Source: Spirochaetaceae bacterium
GTDB lineage: Bacteria > Spirochaetota > Spirochaetia > Treponematales > Treponemataceae
DNA length: 64,000 nt
Direction of reading: 5' to 3'
Assembly: GCA_017618015.1 (NCBI GenBank)
Contig: JAFZVC010000065.1
Span: forward strand, 62,001-126,000
Below are positions 1 through 10,700 of this stretch, piece by piece; position 1 is the first letter of the stretch; each line of letters begins with the position of its first letter. The notes below the pieces were generated by a model that was not told the origin of the DNA, ran no database searches, and worked only from the letters and a program-made list of their open reading frames with translations. A program made the translations under genes and the position numbers.

Positions 1-16
1 GTCCGCCGTTAGAACA

Positions 17-328
17 TTACCGTTTCATCATAAAAACGCACGTAATCCCGACAAGCATCGAAAGGAAAAGAACGACCAGCACTGCTGTTCTTGCCGCCGG
101 GAAAAGCTGCACGATTACGACGGACGCGACCATTAGGAACGCGACGACGAACAGGAATATGCCCGCCGCCTTGCCGATTTTGCGCACAGAATCGCTTTTT
201 TTATCTTCTTCCGAAAGCTTTTTGTAGCCCGCAATCAGTTCAAGAAATTTTCCGCGAACAAGGAAAACGCCGAGCACGATGAAAAGAAGAGAAAGAATTG
301 CTGTTAAACCTATAGTTAGTGCCGCCAT
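17..328 (-). CDS. DUF3784-type small membrane protein
   Basis: This 103-residue protein resembles the DUF3784 family of small membrane proteins of unknown function. Three hydrophobic segments are visible, at about residues 4-24, 52-74 and 80-100. A charged loop rich in Lys, Glu and Asp lies between the first and second. It starts 51 bases after the stop of the acyl-CoA synthetase and has only a weak AGG ribosome site, so it may be a downstream member of that transcription unit. No catalytic residues are evident. The family assignment rests on size and topology and is tentative. Confidence 0.7.
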   Translation of the reverse strand: MAALTIGLTAILSLLFIVLGVFLVRGKFLELIAGYKKLSEEDKKSDSVRKIGKAAGIFLFVVAFLMVASVVIVQLFPAARTAVLVVLFLSMLVGITCVFMMKR

Positions 329-379
329 ATTACCTAATACCCCGCATTACAGGTTTTTTGCTCAGTGCTCCCGCCAACA

Positions 380-2023
380 TCACTCCAAGCCCAAAACTTC
401 TTTTCTGTACTTGGTACCGAGCTCGGTGAGCTTGAACTTCTGGATTTTGCCGCTTCCGGTCATCGGGAATTCGTCAAGGAACATTATGAGCTGCGGCCAC
501 TTAAACTTCGAAATCTTTCCGCGGCAATACTCAATAACATCCTCTTCTTTGAGCGTCATTCCCTCGTGCAGAATGATAAACGCACCCGTAATCTCGCCGT
601 ATTTCTTGTCTTTTACGGCGGCAACCTGAATATCCTTTATCTGCGGCATCTGAATCAGGAATTCCTCGATTTCGCGCGGATAAATATTCTCGCCGCCACG
701 GATAATCATGTCCTTTATGCGGCCTGTGATGCGGTAATTGCCGTCCTCATCCTTAACGCCAAGGTCACCCGAATGAAGGTAACCGTTTTTATCGATAGTC
801 TCTGCCGTCGCTTCGGGCATCTTGTAATAGCCCTTCATAACGTTCCAGCCTTTGCAGCACATCTCGCCCTGCACTCCTACCGGACATTCCTTTCCAGTCT
901 CTGGATCAAGAACCTTAACGTCAATGCCCTCGAACGCGTCACCGACAGTATTAGCCTTAACCTCAACGGTGTCGTTCCAGTGGCTCTGCGTCATTCCAGG
1001 GCTCGATTCCGTAAGTCCGTAGACAGACGTAATTTCCGGCATGTGCATCTTATCGATAACCGTTTTCATAAGCTCGACAGGAACGCCGGAGCCAGCCATA
1101 ATACCGGTACGGAGCGATGACATGTCGAACATGCTGAACATCGGGTGGTTAAGTTCCGCTATGAACATCGTCGGAACGCCGTATAGCGACGTGCATTTTT
1201 CTTTTTGGATGGAAGCCAGAGCCACGAGCGGGTCAAAGCTTTCGAGCAGAACGTGCGTCGCGCCGTGAGTCAGAACAGCCATAACGCCAAGGACAATGCC
1301 GAAGCAGTGGAAAAGAGGAACGAGCAGGCACAAACGGTCGTTTTCCGTGTAGCGCATGCGCTCGCCGATGATGAATCCATCGTTAACGATATTGTAGCTC
1401 GTAAGCATAACGCCTTTCGGGAATCCTGTCGTACCGGACGTGTACTGCATATTAACGACGTCGTGCGGAGAAACGGTCCTTTCTATTTCGTGGATAATCT
1501 CGATATCAACATGCTGTCCGAGCAAAAGAAGCTCCGGTGTGGAATAAAGCCCGCGGAATTTCTCTGGTCCCATGAAAACAACGTTCTTAAGGCATGGGAA
1601 TCTTTCTGATTTAAGGCAGCCGCGCTCGTATGTATCAAGCTCTGGAACAAGCTCCTTAATCATCTGGACGTAGTTAGAGTCCTTCATTCCGTCGGAAAGG
1701 CAGAGCACCTTAAGATCTGACTGCTTAACAAGATATTCCAGCTCATGAAGTTTGTAGCTTGTGTTTACGGTGACGGCAACAGCCCCAAGACGCGCACACG
1801 CGAACATGTACGTAAGCCAGTCCGGAACGTTCGTAGCCCATATACCAAGATTGTCGCCTTTTCGTACACCGATTGCGTACAATCCGCAGGCAAGGTTGTC
1901 AACACGCTTGTCAAATTCCGCGTACGTGAATCGTAGGTCCCTGTCGGCATAAACCATGAATTCGTGGTCTGGATTAGCCGCTGTTTTTTGTCGCAGCAGC
2001 TGGTTAAGTGTCAAGTCTATCAT
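380..2023 (-). CDS. AMP-forming acyl-CoA synthetase
   Basis: This 547-residue member of the ANL superfamily should activate a carboxylic acid, probably a fatty acid, with ATP and CoA. The AMP-binding loop [11 protein letters not shown] lies near residue 190. The motif YGLTE, the GDLG motif with a downstream [16 protein letters not shown] block, and the C-terminal lysine in GSGKIQK are all present. I chose the ATG at 2023 because family members begin with a '[10 protein letters not shown]'-like helix; an upstream TTG would start inside the promoter. There is no Shine-Dalgarno sequence and the -10 box ends 7 bases before the ATG. The promoter carries the operator also found before the XRE-cupin gene at 13088. 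The substrate cannot be read from the sequence. Confidence 0.95.
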   Translation of the reverse strand: MIDLTLNQLLRQKTAANPDHEFMVYADRDLRFTYAEFDKRVDNLACGLYAIGVRKGDNLGIWATNVPDWLTYMFACARLGAVAVTVNTSYKLHELEYLVKQSDLKVLCLSDGMKDSNYVQMIKELVPELDTYERGCLKSERFPCLKNVVFMGPEKFRGLYSTPELLLLGQHVDIEIIHEIERTVSPHDVVNMQYTSGTTGFPKGVMLTSYNIVNDGFIIGERMRYTENDRLCLLVPLFHCFGIVLGVMAVLTHGATHVLLESFDPLVALASIQKEKCTSLYGVPTMFIAELNHPMFSMFDMSSLRTGIMAGSGVPVELMKTVIDKMHMPEITSVYGLTESSPGMTQSHWNDTVEVKANTVGDAFEGIDVKVLDPETGKECPVGVQGEMCCKGWNVMKGYYKMPEATAETIDKNGYLHSGDLGVKDEDGNYRITGRIKDMIIRGGENIYPREIEEFLIQMPQIKDIQVAAVKDKKYGEITGAFIILHEGMTLKEEDVIEYCRGKISKFKWPQLIMFLDEFPMTGSGKIQKFKLTELGTKYRKEVLGLE

Positions 2024-2030
2024 AATCTCG

Positions 2031-2059
2031 AATATACAAAAAATTAAGTATTTATGCAA
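2031..2059 (-). promoter_or_regulatory. promoter of acyl-CoA synthetase
   Basis: The -35 is TTGCAT (2059-2054), the spacer is 17 bases, and the -10 is TATATT (2036-2031). Only seven bases separate the -10 from the ATG, so the expected mRNA 5' end is at or next to the start codon. Confidence 0.75.
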
Positions 2060-2073
2060 TAGATGAAGTATTT
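2046..2073 (-). promoter_or_regulatory. putative operator shared with the XRE-cupin gene
   Basis: Two direct copies of AAATACTT (2073-2066 and 2053-2046) are exactly 20 bp apart and flank the -35 box. The same arrangement, with AAATACTG and almost the same intervening bases, is found at 13138-13165. Binding by the XRE-cupin protein is inferred. Confidence 0.7.
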
Positions 2074-2105
2074 TTAAATTTCACGCATAGGAAAATTAAG
2101 GATTA

Positions 2106-2165
2106 GAGGGGGAAGAACGCTAGAAGCTACGCACTCCGTGCTTGCTGCGAATTCCCCCTGCGCCT
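2106..2165. repeat. family 3 palindromic repeat, copy 1
   Basis: A GC-rich imperfect palindrome with AGGGGGAA at one end and TTCCCCCT at the other; the middle holds a GCACTCCGTGC hairpin. It matches 55279-55338 along its length and part of the insertion in purF (26105-26225). The remaining non-coding bases of 2024-2274 hold the promoter and operator of the acyl-CoA synthetase and no gene that I can see. Confidence 0.65.
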
Positions 2166-2274
2166 CATCTAAAGAATCGGCGACCCCCTCTCTGGTTTCT
2201 ATAGAAAATTGTCTACATCAACAAACATTTCTACTTTTTGCCGTAAAAACAAATGATAAATCGTTTATTTTTCC

Positions 2275-2303
2275 TTGCACAGCTCCATAACATCAAATAT
2301 AGT
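2275..2303 (+). promoter_or_regulatory. promoter of chemoreceptor gene
   Basis: TTGCAC (2275-2280), 17-base spacer, TATAGT (2298-2303). The predicted start leaves a leader of about 28 bases containing the AGGAG ribosome site at 2323-2327. Confidence 0.75.
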
Positions 2304-2337
2304 TAATATAAGTGAACTTTACAGGAGATGTGTACTC

Positions 2338-4455
2338 ATGGGTAAGAAAAAATCGTTAAGAGTATCTTTGTCGTTTAAAATGTTCCTTATGTTCCTGACA
2401 GTTATTCTGATAGCGACAATCACAATCGGTGTTGTATCGTACAGAACATCATCAGACGGTATGGAACAGAGCGTTGACAACCACTTCACAGCAATGGCAA
2501 GCGACGTTGCAAACCAGATTGCAGCGGTAAACGAAAAGCATTTCACAGCGCTTCACTTTTTGGCTGAACTGGAATGTATGAAAGATGACTCAGTACCAAT
2601 AGAAGAAAAACAAAGACAGCTTTCAAACATAGCACCTGCATTTGGCGGACATTATGAGAATGTTGCATTTTATAATGCGAACGGAGACGCTATCGTCGCG
2701 GACGGACGTTACATGAACTTCGCAGACCGTCCTTACTTTATGGAAGCTTTCGCAGGAAACGACTTTGTTTCCGACCCGAAATTCAGTCCTGTAACAGAGT
2801 CAATCCTTCAGCACTACAGCGTTCCTGTGCGGAACCATGACGGAAAGATTACAGGCGCTATCGTAATGGTAATTGGCGACAGTCTTCTTATAGACATTAT
2901 CGGAAACACAGATTTGGGCGGAGGAATGCATCCGTCTGTTATCAACTGGGTTGAGGGAGCAACAATAGCAAACCTGAACGCCGGTGTAGACGAAAACGAT
3001 ACAGCAGACGAGAACGGAGAAGCGCAGGAGCTCGACCAGACGCAAGGACTCGGTCTTATTCTTTCCAAGATTCTTGAAGGACAAGAAGGCGTAGACACGT
3101 TCGTTGACCCTAATATCGGCGCACACCTTATTGCCGCATATAAGCGCGTTCCGAACACGAACTGGACGGTTTTCGCCGTAGCTCCTTATGACATGTACTT
3201 TTTCACGCTCAACACGATGCAGAAGCTCATAATCATAATCATCGTAGCTACAATCGTGGTTTCTATAATCGTATCGTTCATCCTGATAAGGCTTCTTATC
3301 AAACCGCTTAAGACGGTTAAATCTTCAATCCACATGATAGCGAGCGGCAATGCGGATCTTACCCAGCGCATTCCCGTGTCTTCTAACGATGAGATTGGCG
3401 ATGTCGTAGACGGATTCAACGAGTTCATAGAAAAACTTCACGGCATTGTTTCATCATTGCAGAACTCAAAGACGAACCTTATCACTGTAGACAGTGATTT
3501 GCAGGCAAGCACGCAAGATACAGCCGCTTCTATAACGGAGATTATCGCCAATATAGAGAGCGTAAATAACCAGATTATCAACCAGGCGAACTCCGTAGAC
3601 GAGACAGCGGGAGCCGTCAACCAGATAAGCGCGAACATTGAGTCGCTTGAGCACATGATCGGCTCACAGGCGGACAGCGTTTCACAGGCTTCTACGGCGG
3701 TCGAGGAGATGATAGGAAACATCAACTCCGTAAACAGCTCAGTCGGCAAGATGATCGCGTCATTCAACATGCTGCAGCAGCATTCTAACGCAGGCTCGAA
3801 CACGCAGAGCAACGCTAACGAAAAGATTGCCCACATTGAGGAGCAGTCAGAGATGCTGCAGGACGCCAACACGGCTATTGCGAACATCGCTGAGCAGACG
3901 AACCTTCTCGCAATGAACGCGGCTATTGAGGCGGCTCATGCTGGCGAGGCAGGAAAAGGCTTCTCGGTCGTTGCAGACGAGATTCGTAAGCTTTCTGAAA
4001 CTTCTACAGAGCAGTCAAAGACAATCGGTAATGAGCTTAAGAAGATTCAGGAAACGATACACGAGATTGTTCAGGTTTCAAGCGAGACGGATGCCGCGTT
4101 CGCCGCTATCTCTCAGAGTGTCGCAGAGACAAGCCAGATTATCGAGCAGATTAAGGGCGCAATGGAAGAGCAGCAGGTTGGCTCCAAGCAGATTACTGAC
4201 GCGCTGCAGTCCATGAATGACAGCACTTCAGAAGTTCGTGCGGCTTCCGGCGAGATGACAGAAGGCAACAAGCACATCCTTTCAGAGATTCAGAAGCTTC
4301 AGATTGCAACAGAAACGATGAAAGACAGTATTCAGGAGATGCACTCCGGCGCACAGCGCATTAACGAGACAGGCTCCTCGCTTTCTAACATTTCCGGTCA
4401 GATGGCTGACAACATCAGCAAGATTGGCGCGGAGATAGACTTGTTCAAAGTCTGA
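2338..4455 (+). CDS. methyl-accepting chemotaxis protein with Cache sensor domain
   Basis: A 705-residue inner-membrane chemoreceptor that should sense a small molecule outside the membrane and control CheA. One membrane segment is at about residues 13-34, followed by a periplasmic dCache-like domain to about residue 290 (the '[18 protein letters not shown]' region is typical). A second membrane segment follows at 296-320, then HAMP, then a long cytoplasmic coiled coil. The signalling tip is intact, with [16 protein letters not shown] and [14 protein letters not shown]. There is no C-terminal CheR tether pentapeptide. The start at 2338 is set by AGGAG 10 bases upstream; an upstream in-frame ATG at 2275 lies on the -35 box. 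The gene is monocistronic with its own terminator. Confidence 0.96.
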   Translation: MGKKKSLRVSLSFKMFLMFLTVILIATITIGVVSYRTSSDGMEQSVDNHFTAMASDVANQIAAVNEKHFTALHFLAELECMKDDSVPIEEKQRQLSNIAPAFGGHYENVAFYNANGDAIVADGRYMNFADRPYFMEAFAGNDFVSDPKFSPVTESILQHYSVPVRNHDGKITGAIVMVIGDSLLIDIIGNTDLGGGMHPSVINWVEGATIANLNAGVDENDTADENGEAQELDQTQGLGLILSKILEGQEGVDTFVDPNIGAHLIAAYKRVPNTNWTVFAVAPYDMYFFTLNTMQKLIIIIIVATIVVSIIVSFILIRLLIKPLKTVKSSIHMIASGNADLTQRIPVSSNDEIGDVVDGFNEFIEKLHGIVSSLQNSKTNLITVDSDLQASTQDTAASITEIIANIESVNNQIINQANSVDETAGAVNQISANIESLEHMIGSQADSVSQASTAVEEMIGNINSVNSSVGKMIASFNMLQQHSNAGSNTQSNANEKIAHIEEQSEMLQDANTAIANIAEQTNLLAMNAAIEAAHAGEAGKGFSVVADEIRKLSETSTEQSKTIGNELKKIQETIHEIVQVSSETDAAFAAISQSVAETSQIIEQIKGAMEEQQVGSKQITDALQSMNDSTSEVRAASGEMTEGNKHILSEIQKLQIATETMKDSIQEMHSGAQRINETGSSLSNISGQMADNISKIGAEIDLFKV

Positions 4456-4474
4456 TAAAACTGACGTAACGTAG

Positions 4475-4518
4475 GAAAGGCTGGGCACTTGCGAATGCAG
4501 GGGTCCAGCTTTTTTTTG
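4475..4518 (+). terminator. terminator after chemoreceptor
   Basis: GCTGG (4480-4484) pairs with CCAGC (4505-4509) and is followed by eight T residues, 25 bases after the stop codon. Confidence 0.7.
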
Positions 4519-4636
4519 TGCGCGCGGGCTGTTCACGGCGTTTGGCGCAAATTGAGTTTCGAGGGAAAATGGCTTCCTGTCACGTAGAGAGGCGCAAAAA
4601 CGCGCGTTAACGCGCTACACGTGGTACAGCATGATT

Positions 4637-4737
4637 CTGCCGGCATTGCGTAGCTGACACCCTGGGTGGAAAGTATTGACGAACGAAGTGAGGAACCTAC
4701 TTTCCACATAGGATGTCAGCGAGAGCAATGACGGCAG
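4637..4737. repeat. family 1 structured palindrome, copy A
   Basis: A 101-bp near-perfect inverted repeat. The outer stem is CTGCCG/CGGCAG, then GCATTGC/GCAATG. An asymmetric internal loop follows (GTA on one side, GAGA on the other), then GCTGACA/TGTCAGC and TGGAAAGTA/TACTTTCCA. The terminal loop at 4677-4698 is the exact reverse complement of the loop in copy B. The rest of the 399-base gap 4456-4854 holds two terminators and a GC-rich stretch without a gene. Confidence 0.85.
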
Positions 4738-4769
4738 GAAAACTACCGTATGCGGGGAACTCCAGGCAC

Positions 4770-4807
4770 AAAAAAAGCGGGCGACGTTTTCACATCGTCC
4801 GCTTTTT
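4770..4807 (-). terminator. bidirectional terminator for beta-helix gene
   Basis: GCGGGCGA (4777-4784) and TCGTCCGC (4795-4802) form a stem. A run of A lies on the left and of T on the right, so it can end transcription in both directions. The beta-helix gene stops 48 bases upstream on the minus strand. Confidence 0.75.
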
Positions 4808-4854
4808 GTTAAGAAACCGCGCACCCAAACAAGCAGGCATACGCGGTTTTTAGA

Positions 4855-6177
4855 TTACTCTTCAGGAAGCTCCTGTGCGCCGTAATCCTCTACTGCGCCC
4901 CAAAGCTTGAAGATGTTGTCTGAGAACGGATACTTGTTAGCATACATAGTAACCTTTGACTTGATTGAGCCAACTGTGTTCAGACCCATTGCAGCGCGGA
5001 GCTGGTTTGCTTCTGAATCGGCATCATAGTCTGCTGATTCTGTGTATGCGGCGTTAAGGAAGCCGTTAAGGTAAGCAGGATCAAGAATTCCAGCGAAAAC
5101 TGATGGATCGTCAAGAGAAACGTTGTCCTCGCAGCTTTCCATTCCGTCAAAGTCCTCTACATCCTCGAAAGCATCGTCCTCAACCTTGATGTATTTGATG
5201 TTCGGGCTTACTGTGAAGCTTACGTCACCTTTCTTGTTAAGGAAGAACATGTTCTCGTCGAGAGTAACTTTCTGCTCGCCCTTGCGGTTGTTCTGGCTGT
5301 TGTCGAAACCAGACATAATGCTAAGACCAAGGATGTTGTTGCAGATGTTTGCGTCAACTTTGCTCAAAGCGCGAACGCCGTAACCCATGTCGCCGAAATC
5401 CTTTGTGCGGCTCCATGTGAAAAGAACAGTGTTGTATTCGAAGTTGAGCACTGTTGCGAAAGCTTTTGCGCTTCTGCAAGAAACGTTACATGCCATCATG
5501 CGGCTTCCCAGGAATACGTTGTTCGTGATGTTTACAGTTCCTGTGTGGTGGTTAAGGTTGATAGCATAGAAAGAGCTGTTAAGGAAAAGACAATTGGAGA
5601 TTGTGATGTCGCCGTTTGTGTTTCCGTAAATAAGGTACTTCTTAAGAGAAGCGTACTTGTAGTTTCCTTTTGAAGGAGGCTCAAGCCACATACCTGTCTC
5701 TACTCCCTCCGGTTTTCCGTCTGTAGCGTGGTAAGCGTTAACTTCGCTGTGGTCAAGGATGAAACCGTCGAAAACAGTTACGCCGTCCGGGTATTTATCA
5801 AGGTCGATGAACTCAACCGTACCGTTCTTTGGCGGCGTGGCGTTCATGTCAATTGAAGGGCGGATTGATGTCTGATATTTAGCGATATTGCGCTCACTGA
5901 AATCTTTTGAATAACCACCGTAGATTTTCAACGGCTTGTTGATTTCGATAAAACCACATGAAGCCTTTCCGGTGTAGTTACCTTCAGCAACAAGGATTGT
6001 GTCGCCAGGCTGAGCAGCTTCAACTGCACTCCAAATTGCCTTAATTGGCTTGTCTGGGGATGTTCCCTCGTTTTTTTTCTTTCCGTCAGGTGATACATAC
6101 CATGTTGTGGCCAGAACAGGCACCATCATGGCAGCCAGAAGAACACTTGCGAGCATCAGCTTAATTGTTCTTTTCAT
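4855..6177 (-). CDS. secreted right-handed beta-helix repeat protein
   Basis: A 440-residue exported protein. A signal peptide of about 23 residues (Lys-Arg start, Leu/Ala/Met core, cleavage after VLA) leads directly into TTWYVSPDGKKKNEGTSPDK. That motif and the following 'A.QPGDTILVAEGNY' are the usual start of pectate-lyase-like parallel beta-helices. Further on, repeated N-rich turns such as ITISNCLFLNSS and NITNNVFLGSR mark successive coils. No polysaccharide lyase catalytic set is obvious, so adhesion or carbohydrate binding is as likely as catalysis. AGGAG sits 9 bases before the ATG. It has its own promoter (6242-6269) and terminator, so it appears monocistronic. The last 90 residues are acidic. 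Confidence 0.85.
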   Translation of the reverse strand: MKRTIKLMLASVLLAAMMVPVLATTWYVSPDGKKKNEGTSPDKPIKAIWSAVEAAQPGDTILVAEGNYTGKASCGFIEINKPLKIYGGYSKDFSERNIAKYQTSIRPSIDMNATPPKNGTVEFIDLDKYPDGVTVFDGFILDHSEVNAYHATDGKPEGVETGMWLEPPSKGNYKYASLKKYLIYGNTNGDITISNCLFLNSSFYAINLNHHTGTVNITNNVFLGSRMMACNVSCRSAKAFATVLNFEYNTVLFTWSRTKDFGDMGYGVRALSKVDANICNNILGLSIMSGFDNSQNNRKGEQKVTLDENMFFLNKKGDVSFTVSPNIKYIKVEDDAFEDVEDFDGMESCEDNVSLDDPSVFAGILDPAYLNGFLNAAYTESADYDADSEANQLRAAMGLNTVGSIKSKVTMYANKYPFSDNIFKLWGAVEDYGAQELPEE

Positions 6178-6241
6178 TTCAACTTCTCCTTATCATATCC
6201 CACCCCATAAGCAGGATAGCAACACTATAGATATAAAAGAT

Positions 6242-6269
6242 ATTATAGAGCAGAAAAATCATTTTTCAA
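6242..6269 (-). promoter_or_regulatory. promoter of beta-helix gene
   Basis: TTGAAA (6269-6264), 16-base spacer, TATAAT (6247-6242) on the minus strand; the leader is about 58 bases. Confidence 0.8.
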
Positions 6270-6351
6270 TTTTTTAGTACATTTTTTTTAAGAAAATTTC
6301 CCGATGAAAATATGAGAAATAAAATGACGTATTTAATAAGATTTATTGATT

Positions 6352-6454
6352 CCTACAGCATTGCTCTCGCGGACACCCCTGTACGGAAAGTAGGTTCCTC
6401 ACTTCGTTCGTCAATACTTTCCGCACAGGTGTATCCGCTACGCAATGCCGTAGG
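6352..6454. repeat. family 1 structured palindrome, copy B
   Basis: A 103-bp inverted repeat, the opposite orientation of copy A. The stems read CCTAC.GCATTGC / GCAATGC.GTAGG with a TCTC/TAC internal loop, then GCGGA.ACC.CCTGT and CGGAAAGTA with their partners. The 22-base terminal loop equals the loop of copy A reversed. The other bases of 6178-6520 hold the beta-helix promoter and AT-rich DNA with no visible gene. Confidence 0.85.
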
Positions 6455-6520
6455 GATTATAGAAAAACCGTACAAAATCGCTGCTATTTTTATCTAAATC
6501 AAAAACAAAAACGCCCAGAA

Positions 6521-7705
6521 CTACAGCCCGAGAGCCCACTCGTATGTACTGAGGTACGGATCCGGTTTTATCGCGCCCGGCGTTGCCCAAATCTCGTCTA
6601 TAAGGCCATCTTTGTTGATTTTGCCGATGCGCACCTGCTTGTAAAGATGCTGGTTTTCGCCATCAATCGTGACAGTGCCTTCAGGAGCCGTAAAGCTAAG
6701 CCCCTTCGCCGCGATGCGGACAGCCTCTACGTCGAAACTGCCAGCTTTTTCGCAAGCTTTTGCCCACATGTGGACTGCGATATATCCGGCTTCAATCGGG
6801 TCGCCAGTAACGCGGTCGCTTCCGTATTCCGATTTGTAGTCAGAAACAAACTTGGCGTTGCGTTTAGTTTCGGTCGTCTCATAATAGTTCCATGCAACAA
6901 GATTACCTACAAGATAATCGACACCGATAGTGTTTATTTCTTCTTCCGAAATGGAGAAGCTCATAATCGGCATGTTATCGGCTGTAAAACCGGCTTCTGC
7001 AAGCTGCTTGAAAAAATAAATGTTTGAGTCACCGTTGAGCGAATTGATTACGACATCAGGCTTTTCAGCCTTTATTTCCTCGATGACCTCCGCAAAATCC
7101 TGATATCCCATAGGAACATACGTCTCGCCAACGCACTCCCCTTCCAGGTTGCCGAGCTGCGCCCTTATGATTCTGTTGGCTGTACGCGGGAAAATGTAAT
7201 CGCTTCCAACAAGATACATACGCTTGCCGAAGTTTTTTGCGCAGTAGTCAACGGCAGGAACAACCTGCTGGTTCGGCGACGCACCCATGTACATGATGTT
7301 CGGGCTTGCTTCCATACCCTCATACTGGACGGGGTACCACAAAAGCCCGTAGTATTTCTCGAAAACAGGCATTACAGCCTTACGTGACGCGGAAGTCCAG
7401 CAGCCAAAGACGGTTACGACATTATCCTGAGTGAGAAGCTTCTCTGCTTTTTCCGCGAATGTTCCCGGATCGCTGGCACCGTCTTCCTCAATGGCGACGA
7501 TCTGCTTGCCGAGTACACCACCAGCCTCATTAATCTCTTTTATAGCAAGAAGTTCTGAGTCACGGACAGGAACTTCGCTTATAGCCATAGTTCCGCTTAA
7601 GGAATGAAGAAGTCCGACTTTAACAGTGTTGTCTTCTTTTTCCTTGCAGGATGTAAGCAATAGCGGCAGGATAAGCACCGCTGCAAAAAATGCATTCTTT
7701 TTCAT
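6521..7705 (-). CDS. UrtA-type lipoprotein (urea/amide/branched-chain substrate-binding protein)
   Basis: A 394-residue periplasmic lipoprotein of the urea/short-chain amide binding family (UrtA, AmiC, FmdD). The lipobox is LLLTSC near residue 18. The mature start '[17 protein letters not shown]' and the later stretch '[12 protein letters not shown]' followed by 'YMGASPNQQ' are strong family signatures. I start it at 7705, right behind a GGGGG ribosome site; a GTG four codons earlier lacks one. It begins 14 bases after the stop of the adenylate cyclase gene and surely shares its mRNA. No permease or ATPase gene is nearby. It may therefore serve as a ligand receptor for the cyclase rather than for transport; this is inference. 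Confidence 0.92.
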   Translation of the reverse strand: MKKNAFFAAVLILPLLLTSCKEKEDNTVKVGLLHSLSGTMAISEVPVRDSELLAIKEINEAGGVLGKQIVAIEEDGASDPGTFAEKAEKLLTQDNVVTVFGCWTSASRKAVMPVFEKYYGLLWYPVQYEGMEASPNIMYMGASPNQQVVPAVDYCAKNFGKRMYLVGSDYIFPRTANRIIRAQLGNLEGECVGETYVPMGYQDFAEVIEEIKAEKPDVVINSLNGDSNIYFFKQLAEAGFTADNMPIMSFSISEEEINTIGVDYLVGNLVAWNYYETTETKRNAKFVSDYKSEYGSDRVTGDPIEAGYIAVHMWAKACEKAGSFDVEAVRIAAKGLSFTAPEGTVTIDGENQHLYKQVRIGKINKDGLIDEIWATPGAIKPDPYLSTYEWALGL

Positions 7706-7719
7706 ATATTCCCCCAAAA

Positions 7720-10700
7720 CTACAGTACATCATATGTTATCATGCGGCCTTTGCCCTTTACGTCGCACTCAATCGGCTCGCTGAACTTAATGCCCCTGTC
7801 TTTAAGGTGCATGTACACATTCTCTGACACGCGGATTTCGCCCGGAGTTGCAATTGACTCCATGCGGCTCGCGACGTTTACGGTATTTCCCCAAACATCG
7901 TAGATGAACTTTGTGCGGCCAATAACGCCAGCTGTTGCCGGACCGCTGTTAAGTCCTATGCGGATCTGGAACGGCAGCTTTGCCGTCTTGTTGTATTCCT
8001 TAAGGTCTTCCAGCATTCCCTTCGCGAACTTAATCATAATCATAGCATGATCTTCGTTCGGAGTCGGAAGTCCGCAACTCGCCATGTAAGCGTCTCCAAT
8101 TGTCTTTATCTTTTCTACGCCATATCTTTCCGCGCGCACGTCGAACAAAGAGAACAGGTCGTTGAGCGCGTTGACTATCTCGTCCGGTGGTCGTCCGCTC
8201 GACATCGTGGTGAAGCCGACGATATCGGAGAACAGAATCGTAACGTCATCGAAATTCTGACCGATTGAGTGAATCTCGTTCTTCAGCTCTTCCGCGATTG
8301 GAGCCGGAAGAATGGCACGAAGAAGATAATCGGACTTTTCTTTTGCCTCATGGAGTTCTGACGTGCGCTGAACGACCATCTTCTCAAGGCGGGCGTTCTC
8401 GCGGAGGATTCGCCGCTGCTTGTAATGGAACAGCAGGAAGATTCCGCCCAAAACGACAAGAACGAGCACGACCCAGAACGCAGGCATTTGATATATATAC
8501 GGCTTCTGCACAAAAAGAACAGCTTCCGCGCTGTCAGAATAGAAGCCGTCAGCGTTTATGGCGTTAACGAAGAATATGTGCGTTCCCGGAGAAAGGTTCG
8601 TGTACGACATGGTGCGAACGTCCGCCGCCGCACTGAAATCGTCCTCAAAGTTCGTGAGTTTGTGCGTAAAGTGGATCCGCTCCGGCGCGTCGAAACTCAA
8701 GCCTGTGTACGTTATGTCAACGCGCTTCGTGCCTGGGTTCAGCACAATTGAAGACGGGTCGAAAGTGTACAGGCTGTTGTCAAGCACGACGACGTTATCA
8801 ACGACGACGCTCTGTATTTGAACGAGCGGCATGACAGTGTTCTCAAAGCTTTTTTTCGGGTCATAAATGGCGATTCCGTCAACCATCGCGAACCATACTC
8901 TGCCGTACCTGTCCACAAGGCTTTTCGCCGTCGATGTAGGACCATCGGAATCAAGGCCATCGTTCCTGTTGTAGAACTTTACGGAAACCTTGCGCATTCT
9001 GCCAGCTGCCGTATCGATTATATCCTCAAGGGGAGCCGCCGCGATACCGTGGTTGCTCGTCATCCAAAGAGTGTTTGTGCCATCAACAAGAAGCTGGAAC
9101 ATCGAATCCGTTTCAATTCCGTTATCGGAGTTAAGGTTCTGGTAGATATAAGGCATACCGCTCCGGCTGTCAAAATTCGGGCAGCGCGTAACGCCGCTTC
9201 CGCTACAAATCCAGAATGAACCGTCAAGTTCCTGCGTTATCTTGAAAATAACGTTACCGGCAAGACCTTTTTCAGACGTTATATGCGAAATCAGAACCTC
9301 TTCTTTCATCAGATAAATTCCGCCGCCGTCCGTTCCTATCCAAATGACACCGTTTGTATCTTCATACAACGCCATGATATATTCGTTTTCCAAGCCGTCG
9401 CGTATCTTAAAATTCCGTATACTTCCGTCAGCGTGGATAATACTTAAGCCCGTCGTCGTACCGACATAAAGCTCGTTCGGCTTTGTCTCTATCGCCACGC
9501 GAACTTTGTTGCCGGCAAGTCCGTCGTCAGTCGTCCAGCTTTGTATCGTCTCACCGTCGTACCGTAGCTGACCGGGCTTTGTGTAGCAGCTTACAAGCAA
9601 ATCGCCGTTTTTCGTAGCGCAAACGTCGCGTATGCGGAGCCCAGCCGTATATTCAGTAAGGGCGTTCGTAACAGGCTTGTCATGGTCGTAGCAAAGAACG
9701 CCGTTATCCGTACCGATCCAAACAAGCCCCGCTCTGTCTTCAGCTATGCTGTTAACAGCGTCTTCCATGCGGATAATCTTAAACTTTCCGCGCGTAAGCT
9801 TGCCTATTCCGTTTCTATCCGTCGCGATCCAAATGTTGTTCTCGCGGTCGCCCATAATCTTGTTGATTTTTGCTGAGTTCAAGCCGGAAGCCGTATACTC
9901 GTGGAACTGACCTTCGCTGTAAACGACGAGTCCTCGTTCCGTTCCGAACCAAATCGTTCCGTCAGGCGCGACATAAGATGCCGTCGTTGGCGAACTGTCG
10001 GCGATTGTACCGGAAAAGACCTGCTCAACGCCATTTTCTGAAAGGCGTACAAGACCATGGTCACCAAGACCGATCCAGAACTTGCCCTCTTTGTCCTGAC
10101 AAATTGATGTCGCAAAAAACGTTCCGCCTGTAAAAGCCGCGAACTCGCGCCGCGCCCGGAAAAGCCCGTCCCTGAACAGGAAAAGACCGTTTTCGTTCGC
10201 TGTTATAAGCCATATATTGCCGTATTTGTCGCAGCAGAACGATATGGCTATAGTTCCCTTAGAAACTGTACCAGCTTCAAACTGAGGCGTGAAAAGGTGA
10301 CCTTCCGGCGTTATGTAGACGACACCAGCCGCCGTTCCTATCCATACGTTACCGTTGTTGTCCTCTACAAAACAGCGGATAGAGTTGTTCGGCAGACCGT
10401 TCTGAGTGTTGTATGTTTTTTTGCCGTCGCCCGATATGCACTGAACGCCTTCGTCATTGGAGCCAAGCCACAGCCTGCCACGAGAATCCTCAAGGATGGC
10501 GCGGACAGAAACAAAGCTAAGGTCGTTTTCAGCTGAACGTTTATGGGTGGTGAAAGCAACGCCGTCAAAACGGGCGAGGCCTTCGTAGGTGCCAATGTTT
10601 ATATAGCCGTCCGATGTCTGCACGATATCGGTTATTGTTGTTCCATTAAGAGTTCCGAATGAGTTCCAGGATTGGTAGACGTAATTATCAAAAAAAGGAT

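Noticed and set aside
365-1120. 251-codon plus-strand frame
   Set aside because: Antisense of the acyl-CoA synthetase, without ribosome site or domain.
4637-4737. Integron attC sites
   Set aside because: The folded palindromes with internal loops recall attC, but the core sites (RYYYAAC / GTTRRRY) are not seen, no cassette array or integrase is present, and copies lie far apart.
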